A DNA stretch of 64,000 bases from Mucilaginibacter lacusdianchii (GCF_009770985.1 NZ_WSRW01000003.1:357275-421274); one strand, 5' to 3'. Positions 26,430 to 35,446 are shown, counted from the first letter of the stretch. Program-made: numbers and translations. Notes: a model not told the origin generated them from the letters alone.

Positions 26430-27218
26430 CTAGTTTATACCTAACTTTTTTAAGATGATATTTAATAAAGAGGGCTTGGAGTTGATTTTTTTTACAATCT
26501 CCACATGATTAGGAAAGTGCTTAGTTGATATGTATAAGTGATCGCCTTGCATACCCGTTACACAGTTCTTCGCTAATACAAAGTTATGTTGTTGCATAAA
26601 GTCCTGAACATCGTTAACCAAGGGCTGGTTTTTATATAAGTGTACAGTAGATACTTCGAGCCAAATGGCCTTGATGTGTTGTAAATAATCAGCTGCGCCT
26701 TCAAGCACCATCAATTCTGCGCCCTGTACATCCATATGTATAAAATCAATTTCAATGATATGATGATTGGTGCAAAACGTTTTAAGGGTTTGTGTTTCTA
26801 CTAAGATTTGCTCATTGAAACTAATGAAATCTGCCAATTCCTTATGTTTGTCGGGAGGTAACAATGAATTGGATTTGTTTCCGTAATCCCAGTCTGTCTC
26901 AGTTGCATGTTCCGGTCGGCCGCTGGATACATGAAACTCTGTTGTTCCGTTGATGGAGGAGAGCGCTAATTGATGAACGGAAACGTTATGCGCCTGATAT
27001 TTGGCAATATTACTGCGTATATATTCAACGTTTTTTGGTAAAGGCTCAAGGGCATACACTTTTGCGTGAGGGAACAAGCGTGCATACCTCATGCTGTCTT
27101 CACCTTCGCATGCACCAATTTCAAATATAGTTAGTGGGCTGCCTGTTTTGAAAAGCATTTTAAGCTCTTTTTCAATTGCTATAGGCTCTATAATATAAGT
27201 TGCTCTATCAAAACTCAT
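26430..27218 (-). CDS. FkbM family methyltransferase
   Basis: 262 aa, class I SAM-dependent fold: IFEIGACEGEDSMRYARLFP (SAM motif I), AKVYALEPLPKNVEYI, and IDFIHMDVQGAELMVLEGA (the FkbM signature D-x-x-G-x-E). It likely O-methylates a sugar of the surface glycan made by the neighbouring transferases. It is the first gene of the minus-strand glycan operon. Confidence 0.92.
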   Translation of the reverse strand: MSFDRATYIIEPIAIEKELKMLFKTGSPLTIFEIGACEGEDSMRYARLFPHAKVYALEPLPKNVEYIRSNIAKYQAHNVSVHQLALSSINGTTEFHVSSGRPEHATETDWDYGNKSNSLLPPDKHKELADFISFNEQILVETQTLKTFCTNHHIIEIDFIHMDVQGAELMVLEGAADYLQHIKAIWLEVSTVHLYKNQPLVNDVQDFMQQHNFVLAKNCVTGMQGDHLYISTKHFPNHVEIVKKINSKPSLLNIILKKLGIN

Positions 27219-27332
27219 CTGTGTAAGGCTGCACGTAAGGTATTATTAACAGAAATAAAATTTGAATATATATAAAAATTGCCGTCCTTTTGGCATTATT
27301 AAATCAAATCTTTGATTTTTCAGTTATACGTT

Positions 27333-27863
27333 ATGACCATTAGCTATTTCGAATTTTACGATATCCCAGAATCTTTTAACGTTGATGCTGCAGCGTTAAA
27401 GAAAAAGTTTTATGCATTAAGTAAAGAGTATCACCCCGATTTTTTTGCCAATGAAGATGAGGCCCGCCAGCAGGAAATACTGGAGATATCTACCATCAAT
27501 AATAAAGCTTATCAAACGCTGTCCGATCCGGCCAAGCGGTTAGAATACATTCTTCGGCAGCATGATTTGGTATCGGAAGGGGCCAAGCCGCAGCTGCCGG
27601 CCGAATTTTTAATGGAAATGATGGACATCAACGAGCGCCTGATGGAGGTAGATGATGCCCAACAACTGGCAGAAATTACTACCGAAGTATTAGAAGTTGA
27701 AAATAATTTGAACAGCGAACTGTTAGCTTTAACGGCTGATTATGAGACGTTAAATAATACCGCTAAAGAAAATAGACTGAATTCGATAGCAGATATTTAC
27801 TACAGACAGAAATATTTGTTGCGAATTAAAGAGAGTTTAGCTACATTTGCATCCCGCTTCTGA
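27333..27863 (+). CDS. hscB: Fe-S cluster co-chaperone HscB
   Basis: 176 aa from MTISYFEFYDIP (27333; a longer in-frame start at 27312 is less likely). N-terminal J domain with the HPD motif (KEYHPDFFANEDE) and a C-terminal three-helix domain that contacts the Isc scaffold. It stimulates the HscA ATPase during iron-sulfur transfer. No isc genes are adjacent. tRNA-Leu follows 13 bp later. Confidence 0.92.
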   Translation: MTISYFEFYDIPESFNVDAAALKKKFYALSKEYHPDFFANEDEARQQEILEISTINNKAYQTLSDPAKRLEYILRQHDLVSEGAKPQLPAEFLMEMMDINERLMEVDDAQQLAEITTEVLEVENNLNSELLALTADYETLNNTAKENRLNSIADIYYRQKYLLRIKESLATFASRF

Positions 27864-27876
27864 AGGAACGGGACAG

Positions 27877-27960
27877 GCCCAGATGGCGGAATCGGTAGAC
27901 GCGCTGGTCTCAAACACCTGTGGCCGCAAGGCCGTGCCGGTTCGACCCCGGCTCTGGGTA
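27877..27960 (+). tRNA. tRNA-Leu (CAA)
   Basis: 84 nt with acceptor GCCCAGA/TCTGGGT, a D-arm starting TGGCGGAATCGGTAGAC, anticodon loop CTCAAAC (anticodon CAA), a long variable arm (TGGCCGCAAGGCCG) as in class II tRNAs, and a T-loop GGTTCGACCCC. CCA is not encoded. Confidence 0.93.
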
Positions 27961-27967
27961 CTACTTT

Positions 27968-28002
27968 AAAAGCCGCTAACTTTATGAGTTAGCGGCTTTT
28001 TT
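27968..28002 (+). terminator. Terminator after tRNA-Leu
   Basis: A 13-bp perfect stem (27968-27980 with 27988-28000), a 7-nt loop and a T-run. It lies 7 bp after the tRNA. Confidence 0.9.
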
Positions 28003-28062
28003 ATTTGTTTCAATTGTAGGTTTGATGGAAGTTCAGAGCGCGCTTGATTTGCCAATAGTTAC

Positions 28063-29214
28063 TTACTTGTTGGCAGCCGTGCTAACTGTACTCCGATCCT
28101 GCACAAACTTTATCCGCAACCATTTCCGAACCGGCTCATCATACCATTTTAGTACGGCATAGGCCAAAACAATTGCACCTATTAAAATCAGCAACGCATA
28201 AGGCCAAGCCTGCATAATGGTTATGCCTTTATGATTGCTGATCCAGGCAACATAAAAATAGACCAGCGGGTAATGTACCAGATAAAGCGGATAAGATATG
28301 TCGCCTAAAAATTTGCATATTCTGTTCTCTCTTTGCGTTTGTATCACGCCACTGGCACCCAGGTATACGATAAGCGGAAAAACGATAATAATGCAAACAG
28401 ATTCATAAATGCCATTCATCCAAACACGTTCAGCACCACCAATACGCGGCATATAAAGTGCAATAATTACTAAAAGGCTGCACCATAAAAAGGCATTCCT
28501 AATTTGAGTAGGCTTTGCTGTACGCGAGAGTAACAGACCGGCAAAGAATGGGTATATGGTGCGTGTTAAACCAATGCGTACCTGTTCTACATTTAGTGTC
28601 CAGCCACCGCTAACATCGCCGTTTGTGATGGCCAGGTGCGCAAGTGCAATAGCTGCTATACCCACTAAAATACTTAATGCCGTTTTGGAAAACTTCCTGA
28701 TCCAGACAGCATAAAGAACGTTGGCTAAGTATTCAAAAAACAATGACCATCCTACGCTATTCAAAGGGTGCATCTCTTCCCATCCACGTATATCCAGCGA
28801 TAAGGGTACAGGCAGGATGGTATAACCGATCAGCATCACCAGCAACATTTTCCAGACAGGAATGGTGTGGATGAGTGGCCATAGCGTAGAATCCGTGAAG
28901 TAGAATCCGATAGCACCGAGGGTCATCCCTAAAACTACCATTGGTTGAAGACGTTCGATACGGCGTTTGAAAAAATTGCCAACCGTCATCTTACGCCAGC
29001 GATCATCATAAGCATAGCCGATTACAAAACCAGATAATAAAAAGAAAAAATCGACTGCCAGATAGCCGTGATTGACCAGTATATCCAGGTGCCCAGTTCC
29101 TAATGGCTCGGTTAAGTGAAAGGTGACAACGATAATGGCTGCAACACCGCGAAGGCCATCTAATATGGGATAGTGTGGCTTAGTGGCCAGCTCATTATTC
29201 AGGTCAATTCTCAT
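28063..29214 (-). CDS. Acyltransferase 3 (OafA/YrhL-type) membrane protein
   Basis: 383 aa with about ten hydrophobic helices. The N-terminus has the family signature DGLRGVAAIIVVTFH (catalytic-type His) and FFLLSGFVIG. These integral inner-membrane enzymes O-acylate extracytoplasmic sugars. No SGNH domain follows. The nearby surface-glycan genes make a polysaccharide acceptor plausible, but they are not in the same operon. Confidence 0.9.
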   Translation of the reverse strand: MRIDLNNELATKPHYPILDGLRGVAAIIVVTFHLTEPLGTGHLDILVNHGYLAVDFFFLLSGFVIGYAYDDRWRKMTVGNFFKRRIERLQPMVVLGMTLGAIGFYFTDSTLWPLIHTIPVWKMLLVMLIGYTILPVPLSLDIRGWEEMHPLNSVGWSLFFEYLANVLYAVWIRKFSKTALSILVGIAAIALAHLAITNGDVSGGWTLNVEQVRIGLTRTIYPFFAGLLLSRTAKPTQIRNAFLWCSLLVIIALYMPRIGGAERVWMNGIYESVCIIIVFPLIVYLGASGVIQTQRENRICKFLGDISYPLYLVHYPLVYFYVAWISNHKGITIMQAWPYALLILIGAIVLAYAVLKWYDEPVRKWLRIKFVQDRSTVSTAANK

Positions 29215-29526
29215 CTAATAGGTTGTAAAAACAGCAATTTGCAAAAAATAGCCAACATTTAAATATCTAGCCAAATTTTCCATAATCAGTTGATGATTAT
29301 CGTTCAATCCTGTTTGATGAAGTATGAGGTTTTGAAAGTGCGATTGTAATTGAAAAATTGAGTAGCCAGTTGCTTAAATTAGTATAAGTTTTAAAAGGGG
29401 ATTTCTACCAATCGAAATTAATACAGGCGCAAAAACGTTTATGTCGTCAAGCTTTTTGTGCTAAGTATCTGACCAGCCTTGGTAAAATATTCTTAATTTT
29501 CGCTCTCGAAACCAAATTATACCATT
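29215..29526. other. Divergent intergenic region
   Basis: 312 bp, AT-rich, between divergent acyltransferase and ThuA genes. It presumably contains both promoters. No ORF, hairpin or RNA gene stands out. Confidence 0.4.
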
Positions 29527-30291
29527 ATGAGTCGTTTAAAATTTTTTGCAGCACTTGTGGCCCTGCAATTATGTTTTGCTGCTACTACTTTAGCACAAAA
29601 GCAGTTCAAAGTGTTATTAGTGACCACAACCCGGGGCTGGCACCACGAGTCGGTGCACGCGGGTGTACTGGCAATACAGCAATTAGGTGTGCGCAATTAT
29701 TTCGATGTAGTGTTATGGGAAGATCCGGGCGGTTTCACTGATAAATATTTGCAGCAGTTTCAGGCGGTTATCTTTTTAAACACTACCGGCGATATTTTTA
29801 ATGAGGAGCAGCAAAAGGTGATGGAGCGATTTATACAGTCGGGTAAGGGCTATGTTGGTATTCATAGTGCATCAGATACAGAGTACGATTGGGAATGGTA
29901 CAATAAATTGGTTGGCCGTATGTTTAAGATACATCCTGCCGTACAAACCGCCAAAATGAAAGTGCTGGACGCCAAATTTCCAGGTTTGCAAGGCTTTGCA
30001 GACGGCCGGTTGTGGACAGAAGAGTGGTATGAATTTGGCCCGGAAAAGGTGTCCGATTTAAATTATGTTTTAGGCGTGGATGAATCCACCTACAACCCTA
30101 AAACAGATTGGGGAGCAAGGGGAAAAGGTGAGGGGATGGGCAAACTGCATCCTTTAGCCTGGTATCATAATTTTGATGGAGGCAGAGCATTTTACACGGC
30201 ACTGGGGCATGTGCCAAGCAACTTTAGCGAGCCAGCTTTTATGAACCATTTGTATGCAGGGATACTTTGGGCTGCTACAGGGAAGAAATAA
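29527..30291 (+). CDS. Secreted ThuA-like domain protein
   Basis: 254 aa with a Sec signal peptide (~1-24, ending in TLAQ). The mature part is a ThuA-like/type 1 glutamine-amidotransferase-like fold: KVLLVTTTRGWHHESVHAGVLAIQ, GKGYVGIHSASDTEYDWEWYNKLVG and a final GRAFYTALGH. Family members are linked to sugar utilisation in Bacteroidota, but the reaction is unproven. Confidence 0.88.
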   Translation: MSRLKFFAALVALQLCFAATTLAQKQFKVLLVTTTRGWHHESVHAGVLAIQQLGVRNYFDVVLWEDPGGFTDKYLQQFQAVIFLNTTGDIFNEEQQKVMERFIQSGKGYVGIHSASDTEYDWEWYNKLVGRMFKIHPAVQTAKMKVLDAKFPGLQGFADGRLWTEEWYEFGPEKVSDLNYVLGVDESTYNPKTDWGARGKGEGMGKLHPLAWYHNFDGGRAFYTALGHVPSNFSEPAFMNHLYAGILWAATGKK

Positions 30292-30321
30292 GGATTTGCA
30301 TTTATAAGAATTCATGATAAT

Positions 30322-30355
30322 AAAAAAGGCCCATGTATATACATAGGCCCTTTTT
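30322..30355. terminator. Bidirectional terminator
   Basis: A 16-bp imperfect stem (30322-30337 with 30340-30355) with A-tract and T-tract flanks, located between the convergent ThuA and gamma-glutamyltransferase genes. Confidence 0.75.
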
Positions 30356-30366
30356 ATTATTGCAGA

Positions 30367-32250
30367 TTACCATCCAATACCATAATCTTCGCCATGATTA
30401 CTGGAGCCACCCCAAAGGCTGCCATGTTTCCAATCAAAGTAAACAGCATTGATAGGGCCGCTTGTACGATCAGCGAAGCTTAAATTGTAACCCATCTTTT
30501 TTAATTCGTTGCGTACAGATTCGGGCGTATTGCTGTTAAGCAAAATTTGACCAGGCTTCGGTTCGCGGTCGGCCATTTTAGTGCCGCCTAAAGACAGCCA
30601 CAACTGATTTGTATTAAAATTGGCCGCCTCTGTAGCCTTTTGTACCGGCATGCCGAATTCGACTATATTCAAGAAGAATTGCAACAGGTTTTGATCTTGC
30701 GTATCGCCACCCTGCACGGCGGCTGACAGAAAAGGTCTGCCATCCTTTAGAAACAGGGAAGGAGAAAGCGTAACCCGCGGACGTTTACCAGGCGCAACCA
30801 CGTTAAAAGGGTTCAAAGTAGAATCGAGCACAAAGCTTTGCATACGCTGACTCATGCCAATACCTGTATTGCCTGCGATACAAGCCGGCAACCAGCCGCC
30901 ACTTGGTGTGATGGATACCACCCAACCTTCTTTGTCTGCCGCTTCAACTGATGTAGTGCCGCGCCACAAACGGTCGTGATACAAGTCTTCGGATGTATGG
31001 CTCATACCTAAATCATGTCGGGGAGCAAAGTTTCGTTTGGTGGTATCCAGCTCAAATCCCCTTTTCTTCAGCAGGTCAATATAGGGGTTCATTTTTCCTT
31101 CAAAAGGATATGGGTTGCCCGGACCAATCTTCGGATCATTTTTGTCGAACTGTATCAACGCTGAACGCTGTTTGGCATAGTCCTTACTTAACAGCCCCTG
31201 AATGGGTTCGCGCGGGGTGGCATATGAGTCGCCATAATAAAAATCGCGGTCGGCAAAAGCAAGGTTCATGGCCTGGTAAACCGTATGAATGTATTTGGTG
31301 CTATTGTAACCCATGCTTTTTAAATCAAAATTTTCCAGGATGTTTAGTGCCTGTAGCATTACCGGGCCTTGTGTCCATTGTTGAAGTTTGTATACATCTA
31401 TACCTTTGTAATTTACTTTCAGCGGCTCTTCTTCAATTGGTTTCCAATTAGCTAAATCTTGCAGCGTAATTAGTCCGCCTTGTTCCTGGCAGCCGCGCAC
31501 AAATTCACGCGCAATATCGCCCTTATAAAACCGATTATAAGCCGCCATGAGCGCTTGCTTACGTGATCTGCCTTCTTTAAGAGCCGTCTGTTCAGCATCC
31601 ACCATTTTGGTTAAAGTTGCTAGCAGGTCTTTTTGCGCAAATATTTCTCCGGGTTCAGGCGCTTCACGTTTCTCGCCCGGATGCGTTAAAAATACCTTTT
31701 TGCTGTAAGGCCACTGTTTCAGCATTTCTTTATCACGTTCCATTGTATTGGCGGCCTGTGCTTCAATGGCATAACCTGCCGCCATATGCATGGCGGGTGC
31801 CAGCACCTGTTTTAAACTCATGGTGCCATAGTTCATGAGCATATAAATAAGGCCGCCAGGTGTGCCAGGCGTAGTAGCCGCCAGCGGACCGTACTCGGGC
31901 GGAAAATTGTAGCCTTTATTCTTAAAATATTGTACTGTAGCACCGGTTGGCGCAAAGCCCATAGCGTTTATGGCAATTACCTTTTTAGTTTTCGGATCGT
32001 AAATTAAGGCCTGAGTTTCGCCACCCCAACTTAAGGTATCCCACATGGTGCATGCAGCGGCCAGCATAGCACAAGCTGCATCTACAGCATTGCCGCCTTG
32101 TTGAAAAATCATGGACCCGGCGGTAGCCGCCATGGGCTTACCCGTTATGGCCATCCAGTTACTGCCATACAGCATTGGCTTTTGCGTTGGCTGTGCTGAC
32201 AATGATAATGTAAAACAAATAGAAATAAGTAATGCCGATAACCGTTTCAT
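30367..32250 (-). CDS. Gamma-glutamyltransferase family protein (periplasmic)
   Basis: 627 aa with a signal peptide (1-19). The N-terminal nucleophile hydrolase fold is recognisable: GNAVDAACAMLAAA, ATTPGTPGGL, and the self-cleavage/catalytic threonine region RGTTSVEAADKEGW (T432/T433). It would cleave gamma-glutamyl peptides such as glutathione. The segment after the nucleophile differs from the usual TTHFSVVD, so it belongs to a divergent branch and the substrate may differ. Confidence 0.88.
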   Translation of the reverse strand: MKRLSALLISICFTLSLSAQPTQKPMLYGSNWMAITGKPMAATAGSMIFQQGGNAVDAACAMLAAACTMWDTLSWGGETQALIYDPKTKKVIAINAMGFAPTGATVQYFKNKGYNFPPEYGPLAATTPGTPGGLIYMLMNYGTMSLKQVLAPAMHMAAGYAIEAQAANTMERDKEMLKQWPYSKKVFLTHPGEKREAPEPGEIFAQKDLLATLTKMVDAEQTALKEGRSRKQALMAAYNRFYKGDIAREFVRGCQEQGGLITLQDLANWKPIEEEPLKVNYKGIDVYKLQQWTQGPVMLQALNILENFDLKSMGYNSTKYIHTVYQAMNLAFADRDFYYGDSYATPREPIQGLLSKDYAKQRSALIQFDKNDPKIGPGNPYPFEGKMNPYIDLLKKRGFELDTTKRNFAPRHDLGMSHTSEDLYHDRLWRGTTSVEAADKEGWVVSITPSGGWLPACIAGNTGIGMSQRMQSFVLDSTLNPFNVVAPGKRPRVTLSPSLFLKDGRPFLSAAVQGGDTQDQNLLQFFLNIVEFGMPVQKATEAANFNTNQLWLSLGGTKMADREPKPGQILLNSNTPESVRNELKKMGYNLSFADRTSGPINAVYFDWKHGSLWGGSSNHGEDYGIGW

Positions 32251-32445
32251 GTTCCTAATTTATCATAAAGTCACATAAAAGTTGGTCAACAGGGATAAAA
32301 TCAACCTCAAGTCAGGCAAGATTTATCTTTTTTACAAATAAAGAATCTCATTTAGCCACAACCCAATAGACATTTAGTAGACACCCACGCAATGATTACC
32401 GATAGATGTTGTATAATAAAGATATAAATAGTACGTTTGAGAACA
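32251..32445. other. Intergenic region upstream of a candidate small RNA
   Basis: About 195 bp, AT-rich. It holds the promoter side of the minus-strand gamma-glutamyltransferase and a possible plus-strand promoter at 32408-32439 (GTTG-N20-TACGTTTG). No coding sequence is seen. Confidence 0.4.
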
Positions 32446-32524
32446 AGTAAGCAACTCGCTTACTATTGTGATAAGGTTTAGGTTGAAAGCCCCCAAACAG
32501 CGAGTGTAAGGGGGCTTTTTTTAT
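32446..32524 (+). ncRNA. Candidate small structured RNA
   Basis: Downstream of a promoter-like GTTG-N20-TACGTTTG (32408-32439), a 7-bp hairpin AGTAAGC/GCTTACT (32446-32464) is followed by a strong terminator (stem 32486-32494 with 32510-32518, then a T-run to 32522). No ORF fills the interval, so a ~75-nt noncoding transcript is the simplest explanation. No known RNA family was recognised. Confidence 0.45.
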
Positions 32525-32612
32525 GCGGTTTAATGTTGTGAATTTTTAAATTTAATAAGCTATTGCCATTTTCACACAAAAACCACATATTTGCACCGCA
32601 AAACACTTGCGG

Positions 32613-32686
32613 GGTTCCGTAGCTCAGCTGGATAGAGCAACTGCCTTCTAAGCAGTAGGTCTTTGGTTCGAATCCAAACGGAATCA
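32613..32686 (+). tRNA. tRNA-Arg (UCU)
   Basis: 74 nt: acceptor GGTTCCG/CGGAATC, D-arm TAGCTCAGCTGG, anticodon arm ACTGC-CTTCTAA-GCAGT (anticodon UCU), T-arm TTTGGTTCGAATCCAAA. It is intact, but its 3' half from the anticodon loop onward is part of the 45-bp repeat that recurs at 50828, so it is the integration site of the mobile element. Confidence 0.95.
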
Positions 32687-32689
32687 CTT
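32645..32689 (+). repeat. attL: 45-bp direct repeat in the tRNA-Arg 3' half
   Basis: Identical over 45 bp to 50828-50872. It begins in the anticodon loop (CTTCTAAGCAG) and ends just after the tRNA. This is the usual crossover segment of tyrosine-recombinase elements using tRNA genes. Weaker similarity continues through the following terminator. Confidence 0.9.
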
Positions 32690-32690
32690 T

Positions 32691-32727
32691 AAAAAGCCTT
32701 CCCATGATGAATGAGGGGGGCTTTTTT
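32691..32727 (+). terminator. Terminator after tRNA-Arg
   Basis: An imperfect stem (AAAAGCC...CCCAT with ATGAGG...GGGCTTTT) followed by a T-run. A slightly different copy follows attR at 50875-50909, showing that the att homology region includes the terminator. Confidence 0.75.
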
Positions 32728-32770
32728 GGTTTTAAGCCTATCCATGAAGGTCATGGAAATCATCAGTTTG

Positions 32771-32803
32771 TTTGTGCATTGTTTGTACACTGTTTGTACA
32801 ATC
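32771..32803 (+). repeat. Left-end 11-bp iterons (three copies)
   Basis: TTTGTGCATTG, TTTGTACACTG and TTTGTACAATC lie head to tail at 32771, 32782 and 32793. The same unit occurs twice inside the right end (50747-50768). They are likely arm-type integrase or excisionase sites, and they sit just upstream of the integrase start. Confidence 0.7.
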
Positions 32804-32826
32804 ACAGCGACCATAAAATCAAAATT

Positions 32827-34047
32827 ATGGTTTATTACAAAGTTGTCCTTGACAACAGAAGGCCAAAAGCAGATGGCATTTACCCAGTAGTTATCCGGTT
32901 AACTTTTAATCGTAAGATGACAACATTCTCTTCAGGAGTTAGAATTCACGAGAACCAATGGAATGGAAAGGTGTCGCAAGTATTTCCCTCCAATGCTAAC
33001 TTTCAATTGTTAAATAAGAGGATTACAGAATTCTATCTTAAGGTTCAGAAGCTCGTTTTGGAGTTAGATGCTGAACAACTGTTTTCTTTTGAAGCTTTAA
33101 AGGAACGATTGCAAGACGGTTTTAAAGCACCTGTAATATCTAAGTCAAGCGTGTTCAAAGAGTTTGCAGATAAGCTTGTAGAGGATTTGATTTCAATTAA
33201 TAAAGCAGGAAACGCAATGGTGTATAAAGTTGCTATTAACCGCTTTAACAAGTATGTTAAGAATCCAAAACTTAAGTTTGTTGATATTAATTACAATTTA
33301 TTAGAAAGTTTTAAACGTCAACTTATAAAGGATGGTGTCAAACAGAATACCATTAGTAATTACTTTCGAACAATACGGGCTATTTACAACAAAGCCATTA
33401 AGGCGAAATTAGTTGATCGTTCACATTACCCTTTCTTGGATATTCCTATAAAAACCGAACGAACAGCGAAGAGAGCTATCAGTATTGACGACCTAGTTGC
33501 AGTTTCACAAAAAGCTCTCCAACCAAAATCCCAGGAATGGCATTCACGCAATTACTTCTTTTTGAGTTTTTCTTTAATAGGTATGTCATTTACAGACCTT
33601 GCTTACCTTACATCTAGTAATATAAAGAAGGGTAGATTGATATATAAAAGAAGGAAGACAGGAAAGGAATTGAGCATCAAATTGCATCCTTATACAGAGA
33701 AGCTATTTAGTTATTACAAGGGATCTAGCTCCAAGTACCTTTTACCAATACTACCAGCTGATATTGTGGAGGATAGTATGAAAGCTAAGTCATTACTTAT
33801 GTCTAAAATCAAACAGGTCAATAAATACTTAAATAGAATCCTCGAAGATAGTGATATTGAGTTAACAACATATGTAGCTAGACACTCTTGGGCAACAACA
33901 GCTAAACGTCTCGGTTATGCGATAGAGATTATCGCTGAAGCAATGGGGCATGAGCATGGTAACCGCATTACTAATATTTACCTTGATAGCTTTGATCAGT
34001 CTTTAATTGACGAAGTAAATGAAAGAGTAGTTAAGCTGATAGAATAA
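32827..34047 (+). CDS. int: Tyrosine recombinase/integrase
   Basis: 406 aa from ATG 32827 (MVYYKVVLDNRRPKADGIYPVVIRLTFN, the usual arm-binding start; an upstream in-frame ATG at 32704 lies in the attL terminator). An N-terminal Arm domain, a SAM-like core-binding domain (~105-200) and a catalytic domain follow. R352 (VARHSWAT), H375 (MGHEHG) and Y385 (NIYLD) are present, with a Lys near 277-280. The first catalytic Arg is replaced by S254 (GMSFTD), as reported for IntDOT-type Bacteroidota integrases. It catalyses integration at tRNA-Arg. Confidence 0.95.
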   Translation: MVYYKVVLDNRRPKADGIYPVVIRLTFNRKMTTFSSGVRIHENQWNGKVSQVFPSNANFQLLNKRITEFYLKVQKLVLELDAEQLFSFEALKERLQDGFKAPVISKSSVFKEFADKLVEDLISINKAGNAMVYKVAINRFNKYVKNPKLKFVDINYNLLESFKRQLIKDGVKQNTISNYFRTIRAIYNKAIKAKLVDRSHYPFLDIPIKTERTAKRAISIDDLVAVSQKALQPKSQEWHSRNYFFLSFSLIGMSFTDLAYLTSSNIKKGRLIYKRRKTGKELSIKLHPYTEKLFSYYKGSSSKYLLPILPADIVEDSMKAKSLLMSKIKQVNKYLNRILEDSDIELTTYVARHSWATTAKRLGYAIEIIAEAMGHEHGNRITNIYLDSFDQSLIDEVNERVVKLIE

Positions 34048-34097
34048 GGCACTTATAAAAGGATAGCGGAGTGTGATAGCTTCGCTATCTTTGCATT

Positions 34098-34919
34098 ATG
34101 TTATACTTTAATCTTTATCCAGATTATGAGATATTAAGCAAGTATGTTCGCTTCAATCAAACATTTGAGCAACTTGTCAACGAAGCGGATCAAGGTTACC
34201 CGATAGTCGTCGATTACTTTGATACTGATGATAAAATTGATCGTGTGCAAAAGACATTTAGAAAGCTGCTAGTTGATAATAAGCTAGAGGCCCATTATGA
34301 CAATTTGTTATTGTTAAGCCTAATACTAATAAATCAACATCAGTCGTTCATAACAGCAGCCAACGATTACTACCAGATTCAAATCGCAAAAAAAGAGATA
34401 AGAAAGTTCCTGTCCACTTGTAACAAAAATGGGATAGCCTTATCCGTAAAAAAACCTAATGGCAAATCAGATAAAATTAATAATAAGCCTGTAATTGAGT
34501 GGATAGGTAAATTAATTCAAGAGGCTATTGACAATAACAACATGCCACGTAGCATCTCTGGTCATTTAGGGTTCTCTGCTATTCCAAACTATATATTTAA
34601 CATTAACGCGCCAACTCTAGACTCTTTTATTAAACAGAATGATACAAGATTCATATCAGAGTTTTGTATAACCGTTTGCACATACTTGAATAGCGAAACC
34701 ACTTTGCAGAGTTCAATAAATGGCGACTTTGACCATGCTCAATTAACATTTGTTTATCATTTGATGGTTATGTTGAATCTATTGAAGGATAAAGTGTTTC
34801 AACTTGGGTCAACTGTTGAGCATTATGATTATCAGCCTCACAAATACATTAGATCTACGCTCAACCAATACAAAAAAAAGTTGAAACTTGACGGAAAGAA
34901 ATTGAAGAATCCTAATTAA
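34098..34919 (+). CDS. Hypothetical element protein
   Basis: 273 aa, mostly helical, with no signal peptide or membrane helix and no family recognised. The C-terminus is strongly basic (KYIRSTLNQYKKKLKLDGKKL), consistent with nucleic-acid binding. A -7-like TATCTTTG (34086-34093) lies only 5 bp before the ATG, so a near-leaderless transcript is possible. Its position directly after the integrase suggests a role in excision or regulation; this is inference. Confidence 0.7.
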   Translation: MLYFNLYPDYEILSKYVRFNQTFEQLVNEADQGYPIVVDYFDTDDKIDRVQKTFRKLLVDNKLEAHYDNLLLLSLILINQHQSFITAANDYYQIQIAKKEIRKFLSTCNKNGIALSVKKPNGKSDKINNKPVIEWIGKLIQEAIDNNNMPRSISGHLGFSAIPNYIFNINAPTLDSFIKQNDTRFISEFCITVCTYLNSETTLQSSINGDFDHAQLTFVYHLMVMLNLLKDKVFQLGSTVEHYDYQPHKYIRSTLNQYKKKLKLDGKKLKNPN

Positions 34920-35001
34920 ATACCTTTCCTCGTCAGGTTATTACTTACAAGTAGTTTTAAAAACTCAAAGGCAATAAAGTCTTTGTTAAACTATTTAATT
35001 T

Positions 35002-35403
35002 ATGGAAAAATGGCGTGAAAGGCGATCTAAAGCTTCTCAAAATGGAGACATTAAGACGCTGTCTACTGCTGCCTTCTTGGGTAAAGATGGTAGTACTCCC
35101 TATGTCAAACCTGAAGAGTTGTTAGCCTTTAATGACAATGGGCGCATTGCTGACATCGAAGGGATGGCAACTTTATTTAATCTTATAAAAGGTCGACATC
35201 AAATTATTATCAACCGTAAAGATGGTAAAGACAAGGCTGGCAAGGCTTACAAGTATCAGCCGTTTAATAACGGTGGTATGGCCGATGGTGCTAAAGTTGT
35301 TCTGATAAGCAGAATGGCAGACTTCTTCAATGATCTTTATAGCAAGAAGGTCATTACAGAATTTACCTATGATGAGCTTTTAGAAGAAGCTGAGAGAGCT
35401 TAG
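35002..35403 (+). CDS. Hypothetical element protein
   Basis: 133 aa, soluble and charged. It starts MEKWRERRSKASQNGD and contains a KDGKDKAGKAYKYQPFNNGG segment and a helical C-terminus. No family was recognised. It sits between the integrase side and the helicase-like gene, with its own hairpin terminator, so it is a separate transcription unit. Confidence 0.65.
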   Translation: MEKWRERRSKASQNGDIKTLSTAAFLGKDGSTPYVKPEELLAFNDNGRIADIEGMATLFNLIKGRHQIIINRKDGKDKAGKAYKYQPFNNGGMADGAKVVLISRMADFFNDLYSKKVITEFTYDELLEEAERA

Positions 35404-35413
35404 TTCCATTTCT

Positions 35414-35445
35414 ACCCGGCAGCAATTCAGTTGCCGGGTTCTTTA
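35414..35445 (+). terminator. Rho-independent terminator
   Basis: An 8-bp stem ACCCGGCA/TGCCGGGT (35414-35421 with 35432-35439) followed by TTCTTT, 11 bp after the preceding stop codon. Confidence 0.75.
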
Positions 35446-35446
35446 A

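Noticed and set aside
32767..32803. CRISPR-like repeats
   Set aside because: Units are 11 bp and contiguous without spacers; better explained as integrase arm sites.
32704..32826. Upstream extension of the integrase
   Set aside because: It runs through the tRNA terminator and the iterons; the conserved integrase start is at 32827.
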